Shown piece by piece: positions 1-6,424 of a stretch of 10,933 bases of DNA (positions are counted from its first letter, which is position 1; each line of letters opens with the position of its first letter). The stretch is from Verrucomicrobiota bacterium. Lineage in GTDB: Bacteria > Chlamydiota > Chlamydiia > Chlamydiales > JAEYWL01. The notes beneath the pieces were generated by a model. That model saw only the letters and a program-made list of their open reading frames with translations, searched no databases and was not told where the DNA came from. Location: positions 1-10,933 of the forward strand of contig JAEYWL010000086.1 in NCBI GenBank assembly GCA_023428915.1. The letters run 5' to 3'. The position numbers were made by a program, and so were the translations under genes.

Positions 1-207
1 TTCCCTTCGGCTCGCTTCGCTCGACCTTGACATCTCAAGAAATCCCTCTTTCATCCGCCTTAGAATTGGCTCTTCAAAGGAAAAAAAATTAAGTTTGTGT
101 TACCTATGTGGGTGAACTAAATGTTACATATGTTGGCGGTCGTGCAATCCTTTGCGAACTTTGTGTTTAATTAATTTTTAAGCGTCTACTTCAGACCTTT
201 ACAACAA
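1..207. other. Non-coding left flank
   Basis: I see no intact gene here. The first 25 bases are rich in CTCG/TTCG repeats (GCTCGCTTCGCTCG), followed by a small inverted repeat CTTGA-CATC-TCAAG at 26-39. Positions 99-114 and 123-138 are near-identical direct repeats (GTTACCTATGTGGGTG and GTTACATATGTTGGCG, 13 of 16 matching) with a 24-base period. They fall in a stop-bounded stretch without a start codon that ends LCELCV at about 170. This may be the tail of a decayed gene or an intergenic repeat; the sequence alone does not decide. No clear hairpin with a T-run ends the minus-strand operon that finishes at 208. Confidence 0.4.
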
Positions 208-1461
208 TTAAATTTTAGTGCGGACTGTAACGCTTTTGATTTCCAGCAGGGTAGCTTCCTTGACTTTAATTTCAAAGGGCTGGAGATAGAGAACATCACC
301 CACAACAGGTTGATGACCCATGCTTTCAATCAGCACGTCTTCAAAGGTCTCATGTCCTTTGCAAGGAAGGCTGGCGTGATAGGTTTTATTGAACTCCGCA
401 ATTTCCATCTTCCCTGGAATAGTTTTATCAATAAATGAAACCTGCCTGAAGTTTTTGGGGCGTTCTTCAGCCTCCAGGAGTGTTTTGCCAAAAACAGCCT
501 CCATGATGTCTTCTAAAGTCAATATGCCTACCCCTTGCCCTTTGTCATCAAGAACCACAGCGACGTTTTGATTGTTGCGCCTGAATTGCTTCAATATTTG
601 GATAATTTCAGTGTTATTGGGCACAAAAGTTGGAGCTTTGACATGATTGCGGACCTGATGGTTATCCGGTTCACGCAATAAATCCCTGGGCATAGCTATG
701 CCGACAATATTATTCCATTTGCGATGGTAAAGCGGCAAAAATCCCACATGGGGATTTTTTGCCAGAATTTGGCGTAAATTCCCGATTGAACAGTTTGAAG
801 GGATGGTCTTTATTTGCTCAATTGGCGTCATGACCTGGTAGGCAAGCTTGCTGCGCAAATTAAAGATATTGGAGACAATGACATTAAATTCAGAAGAGGC
901 AGCCTGACCGGTTTCTTCCGGCTGTTCTTCTAATAGTTTTTGGATTTCCTCCTGGGTAAGAAAGATATTAGTGTGCTCGTCTGCTTTGCCTCCGATAAAG
1001 TATTGCGTAACCCTAGTTACACCTGTAAGCAACCATAGGATGGGAGTCATAATAGCGGCAAATCCGGAGAGGAGCGGAATTCCGAGCAGGGTCATATGCT
1101 CTGCATAGCGGCGCGCCGCAAACATAGGGGCCAGTTCCCCAAAAATTACGACTATAATCACTTGCGATATGGGAGCCAGATCGGGGCTTAGGCCAATGGC
1201 GGAGTGGAATTGGCGGGCAAATTCAGAACCGAATATGAGCGCCACATTAACCCCAATCAAAGTGGCGCCGAATAGTTTTGCCGGATCTTTTAAGAGGTTG
1301 TTGAGTATAATAGCGCGTTTGTTGTTCTTGCTGACGTAATACTGCAAGCGAATTTTATTAAAAGAAACGCAAGCCATTTCCATCATCGAAAAAAATGACA
1401 GCGTCACAATCGAAGCCAGGTTCAGCAGGAGCCAAAAAATGGCGCTTGTTTCAGTGTTCAT
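208..1461 (-). CDS. CNNM/CorC-family membrane protein with CBS pair (second of tandem pair)
   Basis: This is a 417-residue membrane protein of the CNNM/CorB-CorC (hemolysin-like, TlyC-related) family. Seen: an N-terminal membrane domain of about 160 residues with hydrophobic stretches near 8-28, 62-80, 98-112 and 125-148; a linker; two CBS motifs at about 207-262 and 275-326 (the second carrying VVLDDKGQGVGILTLEDIME); and a C-terminal CorC/HlyC-type domain from about 340. The family is linked to Mg2+ (or Co2+) homeostasis, with the CBS module sensing nucleotides. The substrate here is not shown. It is a diverged paralogue of the gene just upstream: the family SASExA motif reads SMMEMA (25-30) and GE-x-x-PK reads GELAPM (109-114), losing the lysine. 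The start lies inside the 3' end of the upstream gene (11-base overlap), behind nine A residues and with no Shine-Dalgarno, so translation is probably coupled. Confidence 0.85.
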   Translation of the reverse strand: MNTETSAIFWLLLNLASIVTLSFFSMMEMACVSFNKIRLQYYVSKNNKRAIILNNLLKDPAKLFGATLIGVNVALIFGSEFARQFHSAIGLSPDLAPISQVIIVVIFGELAPMFAARRYAEHMTLLGIPLLSGFAAIMTPILWLLTGVTRVTQYFIGGKADEHTNIFLTQEEIQKLLEEQPEETGQAASSEFNVIVSNIFNLRSKLAYQVMTPIEQIKTIPSNCSIGNLRQILAKNPHVGFLPLYHRKWNNIVGIAMPRDLLREPDNHQVRNHVKAPTFVPNNTEIIQILKQFRRNNQNVAVVLDDKGQGVGILTLEDIMEAVFGKTLLEAEERPKNFRQVSFIDKTIPGKMEIAEFNKTYHASLPCKGHETFEDVLIESMGHQPVVGDVLYLQPFEIKVKEATLLEIKSVTVRTKI

Positions 1462-2707
1462 GTTTTTTTTTGCTATGTTTTTTGCGGATATACACTTTTT
1501 TTATCCGATTAGGTTCAGCGGCTAAAATTTGAAAAAGGAATTCTGCTGTTTCAAAATTTGTGCCGCTTTTAGGAATTTCCCCAATTTGCTCCGTCAGCCA
1601 GCCGCCTATCGTGAGCATGCCGTTAGGGCTGATTAATTGCACTCCAGTAAGCTCGGCCAGCTCTTCCAGTTCCAATTTGCCGCTGGCAATAATGACATCC
1701 TTTCCGGTTTTTAAATAGAGCGGCTCCTGATCTCTGCGATCTTCGATTTCCCCCACAACCTCTTCGAATAGATCTTCGCGTGTCAATAAGCCGGTAATAG
1801 CGCCGTATTCATCCACAATAAGCGCCAGATGTTCATCCTTTTCAGCAAATTTCTTTAACAGGATTTTGGCATCGGTATTTTCAGGCACAAAGAAAGGTTT
1901 CTCCAGGTATTTTTTTAAATCCTCGGTTTTTTTGATTGCTGGCCTATGGATGAAGTAGTTTTGGGCCGTGATGACCCCTATAGCAGTGTCAATTCCTTTT
2001 TCGCAAACCGGAATGCGGGTGCATTCCTGATCCACAAAAAGGTGTATTAGTTTACTTAATGGCTCTTGCAGGTCAAATGAAATGATTTCTTCCCTTGGCC
2101 GCATTAATTCCTTGATTTGGGCCTCTTTCAGATCGAGGTAGCCTTGTATAAGTTCCGCTTCATCCGTGCTTAAAATCCCTGTAGTCATTGAAGAGGAAAG
2201 AACATGGGCTATTTCTTCCCTGGAAATATTTTTTTCTTTTTTTAGAAAGAAAAACATAAGGCCGGAAACGATTGTCGTTACTTTTACTGTGATTTCCCTA
2301 ATTGGTTTTAAAATCCTGGTGAGAAAATCAATGGTCGGGGCAACGCGATAAGAAAGTTGTATGTTTTTCTGCAGAGCAATGTATTTGGGGATGATTTCCC
2401 CTAATATTAAGGTAATTAAAAGCGGAACGCCTACTTTTAATAACCAGCTGGACAACGTGCCAAACATGGCAGAAGTAACGTTCTGCAGCAAAATATTGAC
2501 TACCGTGTTCATCATGAACACAGTGACAAGCAGATCGCGCGGCTGCAGCACCAGGCGGGCAATAAGCCGTTTACGTTGATCATGGCTGGACTGGTAGGAG
2601 CGGATTTTTGTAGGGGATAGTGAAAAAAGGGCGATTTCCGATGCAGAAAAAAAAGCAGACCAGAAGGTCAGGAAGAGTAAAGCTGCTGTAAAGGCTAATA
2701 TATCCAT
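1451..2707 (-). CDS. CNNM/CorC-family membrane protein with CBS pair (first of tandem pair)
   Basis: This 418-residue protein has the classic CNNM-CBS-CorC layout. Seen: a membrane domain from 1 to about 155 with the family motif SASEIAL at 21-27 and GEIIPK at 103-108; CBS motifs at about 200-258 and 270-322 (LIVDEYGAITGLLTREDLFE is the canonical second CBS signature); and a CorC_HlyC-type domain from about 330 to 405. The tail is very basic (KKHSKKKHEH). Bacterial members are cation (Mg2+) transporters or efflux regulators in the inner membrane; that role is family knowledge, not shown here. It starts 5 bases after the stop of the FtsB-like gene and overlaps the next paralogue by 11 bases, so the three form one operon. 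The pairing recalls the adjacent CBS-domain genes of Chlamydiaceae. Confidence 0.88.
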   Translation of the reverse strand: MDILAFTAALLFLTFWSAFFSASEIALFSLSPTKIRSYQSSHDQRKRLIARLVLQPRDLLVTVFMMNTVVNILLQNVTSAMFGTLSSWLLKVGVPLLITLILGEIIPKYIALQKNIQLSYRVAPTIDFLTRILKPIREITVKVTTIVSGLMFFFLKKEKNISREEIAHVLSSSMTTGILSTDEAELIQGYLDLKEAQIKELMRPREEIISFDLQEPLSKLIHLFVDQECTRIPVCEKGIDTAIGVITAQNYFIHRPAIKKTEDLKKYLEKPFFVPENTDAKILLKKFAEKDEHLALIVDEYGAITGLLTREDLFEEVVGEIEDRRDQEPLYLKTGKDVIIASGKLELEELAELTGVQLISPNGMLTIGGWLTEQIGEIPKSGTNFETAEFLFQILAAEPNRIKKVYIRKKHSKKKHEH

Positions 2708-2712
2708 CCGGG

Positions 2713-3111
2713 TTACTGCCCTGCAGCTCCCGATTTAGGAAAATACACTTTAATATGGCCTTCAGGAACGACTCCTAATCCTTTCATTAGCGTCAGTTCA
2801 ATCCATTCCGGGTCGCTTTGGCTGTTAATTTGCCGCTTCAAATTATCCTGCAATGCTTGCGCCTGTTCTTTTTCAAGCTGCAGCTCTTCCAATTTGTAGT
2901 GCAATGCATTTAATTCAGCCTGATAAGCTACCATTGCCTGTTCATAGAATCCGTAGCACATTAAGGCAAACAATAGCACCCACCAGGATCTCAAGGCTGC
3001 ATATTCCAGCTTATTTACCAATTTTGGGCCGGCAGGCGTAGCTTTTGCCAAATTGGCATAGCGCCAGGCGGAAGTGCATTTTAATTTTAAATTTGCATTG
3101 CTTGTTTTCAT
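2713..3111 (-). CDS. FtsB/DivIC-like single-pass coiled-coil membrane protein
   Basis: This is a 132-residue protein. Seen: a basic N-terminal cytoplasmic part (1-40), one transmembrane segment at about 43-58 (SWWVLLFALMCYGFY), a coiled coil at about 60-97 rich in Leu/Glu/Gln, and a C-terminal block DPEWIELTLMKGLGVVPEGH (100-119). This arrangement, including the Asp-Pro-x-x-Ile-Glu-...-Gly-x-Val-x-x-Gly end, is what FtsB/DivIC (septum formation initiator) proteins show, where the protein scaffolds FtsL and FtsQ at the division site. Small membrane coiled-coil proteins are easily over-assigned, so treat the division role as inferred. It is the first gene of a three-gene minus-strand operon with the two CNNM proteins. 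The ATG at 3111 has no strong ribosome site, and the only promoter I see would give an almost leaderless message. Confidence 0.6.
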   Translation of the reverse strand: MKTSNANLKLKCTSAWRYANLAKATPAGPKLVNKLEYAALRSWWVLLFALMCYGFYEQAMVAYQAELNALHYKLEELQLEKEQAQALQDNLKRQINSQSDPEWIELTLMKGLGVVPEGHIKVYFPKSGAAGQ

Positions 3112-3117
3112 ACTTCA

Positions 3118-3146
3118 TATATAGCAAAAAATTGGCATATGGGCAA
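3118..3146 (-). promoter_or_regulatory. Candidate promoter of the FtsB-like/CNNM operon
   Basis: On the minus strand TTGCCC (3141-3146) is followed after 17 bases by TATATA (3118-3123). The start codon at 3111 lies only 6 bases beyond the -10, so the transcript would have almost no leader. The match is moderate, and another promoter upstream is possible. Confidence 0.35.
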
Positions 3147-3174
3147 TTCGGCAAATGAATATGGTAAAGTTTTC

Positions 3175-3203
3175 TTGAATTGTGCTGCCTCTTACAGTAT
3201 CAT
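3175..3203 (+). promoter_or_regulatory. sodN promoter
   Basis: TTGAAT (3175-3180) and TATCAT (3198-3203) are spaced by 17 bases. The start of transcription would fall near 3210. A strong ribosome site (AGGAGG within 3219-3224) follows, 7 bases before the ATG at 3231. It is divergent from the minus-strand operon promoter, with the two -35 regions about 29 bases apart. Confidence 0.5.
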
Positions 3204-3230
3204 TTTTCACATAAAAAAGGAGGCGAACCC

Positions 3231-3875
3231 ATGAAAAAAACTTTATTTAGCACCATTATTGCCTTAGCTGCTTTTAGCGCTGGCCCCCTGTCTGCCCACT
3301 GCCAAATGCCTTGCGGAATCTATAATGATCAGATGATCTATGATAAGGTAGACCAATATTACGAGACGATGCATAAATGCTGCAAGGCTATGGGAGATAA
3401 TAAATTTCAGTCCACGTGGGATCGCAATCAGTTTACCCGCTGGGTAATCACGAAAGATAAATTGTCAGACGAGGTAGCTTCCTTGCTTACGCAATACTTT
3501 TTGCAGCAAAAGATTAAACCGGGCGATGATGAGGACACTACCAATCAAGTCAGAACCTTGCACAAGCTGCTCTTTTTGTTAGTGCAGATTAAGCAAAACT
3601 GCGATGTGGCTATTGTGGAGCAGTTCGGCGATGACTGGGATAACTTTAAAAACCTGTTCCATCCTGAGCTAATCTGCAGACCTCCAACACTGCAGGAGAT
3701 TGAAAACATGCAGAAAAAGGCTGATAAAGCCCCTGCTGCAGCTCCGGCTGGAAAACAACCAGCGCCAAAAGCTCCGGCAAAACCCAGCGCAAACCACGAC
3801 CATGACCACGACCACGATCATGACCACGATCATGAACACACGTTTTCCGATCTTTATATCCCGGTTTCTTATTAG
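3231..3875 (+). CDS. sodN: Secreted nickel superoxide dismutase with His-rich C-terminal tail
   Basis: Ni-SOD dismutes superoxide to O2 and H2O2. Ni-SODs bind nickel through a nine-residue N-terminal hook HCxxPCGxY that must be freed by proteolysis so that His1 can ligate the metal. Seen: a Sec-type signal peptide (KK, hydrophobic 5-19, then PLSA) ending at Ala22, so the predicted mature end is exactly HCQMPCGIY (23-31), with His1, Cys2, Pro5, Cys6, Gly7 and Tyr9 all present and Gln for the usual Asp3. A helical core follows to about residue 165, then a Pro/Ala/Lys linker (167-187) and six His-Asp repeats plus HEH (189-203), a likely metal-binding tail that ordinary Ni-SODs of about 117 residues lack. 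ATG 3231 is chosen because AGGAGG sits 7 bases upstream; an upstream TTG at 3180 would bury that site. No maturation protease or chaperone gene is adjacent, so signal peptidase may do the job. The product should be periplasmic or exported. Confidence 0.85.
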   Translation: MKKTLFSTIIALAAFSAGPLSAHCQMPCGIYNDQMIYDKVDQYYETMHKCCKAMGDNKFQSTWDRNQFTRWVITKDKLSDEVASLLTQYFLQQKIKPGDDEDTTNQVRTLHKLLFLLVQIKQNCDVAIVEQFGDDWDNFKNLFHPELICRPPTLQEIENMQKKADKAPAAAPAGKQPAPKAPAKPSANHDHDHDHDHDHDHEHTFSDLYIPVSY

Positions 3876-3887
3876 TACTAGTAGAGT

Positions 3888-3905
3888 ACGGCGGTTCGCC
3901 GCCGT
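3888..3905. other. Strong GC hairpin between sodN and the glycosyltransferase gene
   Basis: ACGGCGG-TTCG-CCGCCGT is a perfect 7-base stem with a TTCG loop, starting 12 bases after the sodN stop. No T-run follows, so it is not a standard intrinsic terminator. It could protect the 3' end of the sodN message, attenuate read-through into the next gene, or be a small repeat. Confidence 0.5.
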
Positions 3906-3922
3906 GCACTAAATCGTACTGC

Positions 3923-5032
3923 ATGCGGCTGCAAATGCAAAATTTAATTTCCGTGATCATGCCTGCTTATAACCAGGCGCAGTATATCTCAGAAGCTATT
4001 GAGAGTGTCTTATTCCAATCCCATAAACTGCTGGAGCTTATTATTATCGATGATGGCTCGGAGGATCAAACAGCAGAAATATGCCGGCAATATGCTGCAC
4101 AGGATCTGCGGGTTATTTATCATAGGCAGAGCCGCCAGGGAGTATCTGCAGCCAGAAATCGCGCCCTTGATTCAGCTAAAGGACAATACATCGCTTTGCT
4201 TGACAGCGACGACCGCATGAAGCCGGGCCGTTTAGCTAAAGAACTGCAATGCCTGCTGCAAAATGAGGATATAGGCGTTGTATATACAGCCGTGCAGTTA
4301 ATAGATGAGCAAGGCGCCCCTCTTGCTGTATTGGCCGGAGAATCGCTGCCCAAAGAGAATTTTTTGCCCTATATGCTATTCAGAAACATTGTACCCGGCG
4401 GCCCCAACGCCCTTATTAAACGCTCTGCAATCGGCCGGCTGCGTTTTAACCAATACCGGCAGCATGCCGAGGATTACGAATTCTATCTGCATTTAGCAGA
4501 GCAAACCCATTTTTATTACTTAAACGAACCCCTTACGGAGTATCGCCGGCATGCCGGGAATGTTTCCAAAAGAATGGCTGCGCACAGAACAGCTGAATTG
4601 GATATTGTGACAAAATTCACAGCTGATGAGATCGCACAAATTCTGGCTTCAGCGCATTTATCATCTTCGCAAAAAGAGCTGCTCACGGGCAAAATATTCT
4701 ATAACCGGGAAGAGTGGCAAGTTGCCTTAAGCTTCCTTGAGCCCTTATCAGATCCACTGGCGAAATGGTATAAAGGAAATTGCTATTACAAAATGGGGCA
4801 GTTTCAACAAGCCGAACAGCAATACCGGCAAGCAATTCAGGAGCCATTGCCGGAAGCCTGGAATAATCTAGGACTAGTGCAGCAGCAGTTAGGCAAATCA
4901 GAAAAGGCCATTGAAGCATTTAAGCAGGCCATTAGTTTAAACAGCGGCTACTTAGACCCGCAAAAAAATCTAATAGAACCCATTTATTTTACATTTAAAG
5001 AATTGCGCCGCACCCTAATGCCTGACAGTTGA
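3923..5032 (+). CDS. Family 2 glycosyltransferase with C-terminal TPR repeats
   Basis: This 369-residue cytoplasmic enzyme, possibly membrane-peripheral, transfers a sugar from a nucleotide-sugar to an unknown acceptor. Seen: a GT-A fold of family GT2 with the opening SVIMPAYNQAQYISEAIESV (10-29), DDGS at 43-46 (nucleotide-binding aspartates), SAARN (75-79), the metal-binding DSDD at 94-97, and an ED pair at 183-184 (HAEDYEFYLHLAE) where the catalytic base usually lies. About residues 255-345 form at least two TPR-like helix pairs (WYKGNCYYKMGQFQQAEQQY and AWNNLGLVQQQLGKSEKAI). TPRs suggest a protein partner or acceptor. The start could be ATG 3923 or ATG 3935 (MQNLISVIM); neither has a clear ribosome site. 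It lies 47 bases after sodN with a hairpin between. Its 3' end overlaps the convergent Nudix gene by 18 bases. Confidence 0.85.
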   Translation: MRLQMQNLISVIMPAYNQAQYISEAIESVLFQSHKLLELIIIDDGSEDQTAEICRQYAAQDLRVIYHRQSRQGVSAARNRALDSAKGQYIALLDSDDRMKPGRLAKELQCLLQNEDIGVVYTAVQLIDEQGAPLAVLAGESLPKENFLPYMLFRNIVPGGPNALIKRSAIGRLRFNQYRQHAEDYEFYLHLAEQTHFYYLNEPLTEYRRHAGNVSKRMAAHRTAELDIVTKFTADEIAQILASAHLSSSQKELLTGKIFYNREEWQVALSFLEPLSDPLAKWYKGNCYYKMGQFQQAEQQYRQAIQEPLPEAWNNLGLVQQQLGKSEKAIEAFKQAISLNSGYLDPQKNLIEPIYFTFKELRRTLMPDS

Positions 5033-5521
5033 GCACCGCTTTGCTTTTTGCTTAGCCAGCCAAAAAGTGAGCACTTGAAACGGATGCTTTAAGATATAAA
5101 GGAAAAAATTCCAATAGTTGACCTCGCTTAAGGGCCTGATTATGGTGCTAGTACTGCTAAGGGATTCCATGAGCCAATTTCGATGCAAGTAAAAGAGGGG
5201 AGCGGGCAGCTTCTCAAGCGGGAAAAACGCGGCATCTAAACTTTCATCTGTAGAAGTTAAGCTGCCCCCATGGGGCTGGCATTCAAAAATCGCCAAAGAT
5301 TGCCCTAGCTTGCTGACTGCATGAAACTCGCACGCTTTGCGCGCTACACTCACTTGCAGGCCGGATTCTTCTTCAATCTCCCTGGCGACTGCTTGCTCAG
5401 GTGTTTCCCCATCATCGACACCCCCGCCAGGCAGCACCCAAACCGGTACATCTTTGCGCTTAATAAACAAAACTTCCTTTCTATCCTGGGACAATACAAT
5501 GCCAAGTACGCTCTCAATCAT
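5015..5521 (-). CDS. Nudix hydrolase
   Basis: This 168-residue protein hydrolyses a nucleoside-diphosphate-linked substrate; which one cannot be told from sequence. The complete Nudix box is visible: G33-x5-E39-x7-R47-E48-I49-x-E51-E52-x-G54-L55, preceded by WVLPGGG (28-34). The glutamates bind the catalytic Mg2+. The last 50 residues contain a hydrophobic stretch (NYWNFFLYIL then FQVLTFWLAK) and end basic, which may give membrane contact and is longer than a minimal Nudix domain. It is convergent with the glycosyltransferase gene and shares 18 bases at the 3' ends. Upstream on the minus strand a TATAGT box lies about 18-23 bases before the start, without a convincing -35. Confidence 0.85.
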   Translation of the reverse strand: MIESVLGIVLSQDRKEVLFIKRKDVPVWVLPGGGVDDGETPEQAVAREIEEESGLQVSVARKACEFHAVSKLGQSLAIFECQPHGGSLTSTDESLDAAFFPLEKLPAPLFYLHRNWLMESLSSTSTIIRPLSEVNYWNFFLYILKHPFQVLTFWLAKQKAKRCSTVRH

Positions 5522-5568
5522 GCTAGATCCATTTTTAAATACTATAACAGTTTAGCCTAAATCCTTGA

Positions 5569-5598
5569 TTGACGAAAAGGAAGTTTTTAGAATATACT
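5569..5598 (+). promoter_or_regulatory. tRNA-Leu promoter
   Basis: TTGACG (5569-5574) and TATACT (5593-5598) are separated by 18 bases. Transcription would begin near 5605, about 10 bases before the mature tRNA end. Both boxes match the sigma-70 consensus in five of six positions. Confidence 0.7.
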
Positions 5599-5615
5599 AA
5601 TATTCATTCACATCT

Positions 5616-5697
<82 letters not shown>

Positions 5698-5699
5698 CT

Positions 5700-6194
5700 T
5701 TACCGAACGTTTTGTCAGAAATGTCCAAACGTTCGGTTTTTTTATACCCAAATTCCTGCTGAAACTGGCCTATGAGGGCAACAGCTTCACTGAGCCCAGT
5801 GGTTCGATAATTTCCGTTCTCAAAAACCAGTTTTCCAGTGAATATCGAACCAAGAAGTTTTTTTCTAACATGTGGAGATGACTGCAGGTAGTGAAAGTTG
5901 AGGTTGCCTAAAAGGGACATGTCATAGCGGCAGTACTTCATGAAGTTGGTATCAGTAGTGGTCAATCGGGATATTTGAGTCTGGAGTTGCTGAATACCTT
6001 TTTTCGTAGATGCCTTCATCCGCTGATAGGAATCTTTTTCCAAATCGCCTGTTACATACATGCGATCAATCTAAGAAGCTGAGGCTCGAGCTCCTATCGC
6101 CTTCCTTTGTCTTGAAAATGTTTTCCATAATTGCCATGTAAAGATTTGAAACTTCAGGATGCACCTGAAAACTCTTTAGGTAATCGGTGTGCAG
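5700..6194 (-). pseudogene. 3' remnant of a large serine recombinase/integrase
   Basis: The minus strand encodes the C-terminal part of a resolvase-type large serine recombinase of the kind common in Bacteroidetes and chlamydial mobile elements. The upstream part reads DYLKSFQVHPEVSNLYMAI then MENIFKTKEGDR (6080-6188). A frameshift near 6066-6075 moves the frame to DRMYVTGDLEKDSYQRMK, then KKLLGSIFTGKLVFENGNYR and LSEAVALIGQFQQEF (about 5760-6070). The catalytic N-terminal domain and zinc ribbon are absent. An in-frame ATG at 6061 gives a 154-codon frame, but this is only the remnant. The frame does not stop before the tRNA: it runs through the terminator hairpin (KTERLDISDKTFGK) and the whole antisense tRNA to 5597. 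Recombinase homology ends near 6190, exactly where another remnant begins, so the element was truncated there. Confidence 0.75.
5702..5743 (+). terminator. Intrinsic terminator of tRNA-Leu
   Basis: ACCGAACGTTT (5702-5712) pairs perfectly with AAACGTTCGGT (5727-5737) around a 14-base loop, and seven T residues (5737-5743) follow. It starts 5 bases after the tRNA. The same DNA on the minus strand is read as the last codons of the recombinase remnant. Confidence 0.9.
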
Positions 6195-6421
6195 GATGAG
6201 AAATTAGATTGCTTACCTAGCTGGGATACCTCTGATTTTTTACAGGAGAAGAAAAGGTTGTTCTTTGATGGGTAGAATCCGTCACCCGTTTTGATGAAAA
6301 CTTGCAAGAACTTAGAGAACGTCTGAGCGAAATCTATTCTGAAAGGCAAATTGTCGATTTAACTGCGTGTATTGGTATCATGAATGCTCTAAACCGTATA
6401 GTAATCAGCTTGCGAGGCTAA
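6195..6421 (+). pseudogene. Carboxymuconolactone decarboxylase/AhpD-like remnant
   Basis: The plus strand encodes the C-terminal half of a CMD/AhpD-family alkylhydroperoxidase-like protein, a family of roughly 150 residues. Pieces: DEKLDCLPSWDTSDF (6195-6239), then after a frameshift in the T-run at 6236-6241, TGEEKVVL, a TGA stop (6266-6268), and WVESVTRFDENLQELRERL followed by VDLTACIGIMNALNRIVISL, ending at TAA 6419-6421. WVESVTR and the helix ending NALNRIVISLR are typical of the family's C-terminal half; the CxxC redox part would lie in the missing N-terminus. It ends 3 bases from the stop of the convergent TetR gene. CMD/AhpD proteins often accompany TetR regulators and hydrolases in detoxification clusters, so it was probably part of the adjacent cluster. 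Confidence 0.6.
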
Positions 6422-6424
6422 CGT

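Noticed and set aside
3180..3230. Upstream TTG start for sodN adding 17 residues
   Set aside because: It would place the strong AGGAGG site inside the coding region and hide the signal peptide behind extra residues; ATG 3231 has ideal spacing.
3795..3839. CRISPR-like or tandem repeat array
   Set aside because: The repeat is a 6-base coding microsatellite for His-Asp; no spacer-separated repeats occur anywhere in the window.
3646..3960. Minus-strand frame with His/Arg/Gly repeats
   Set aside because: It is the antisense shadow of the sodN His-Asp repeat and linker, has no ribosome site, and runs through the intergenic hairpin.
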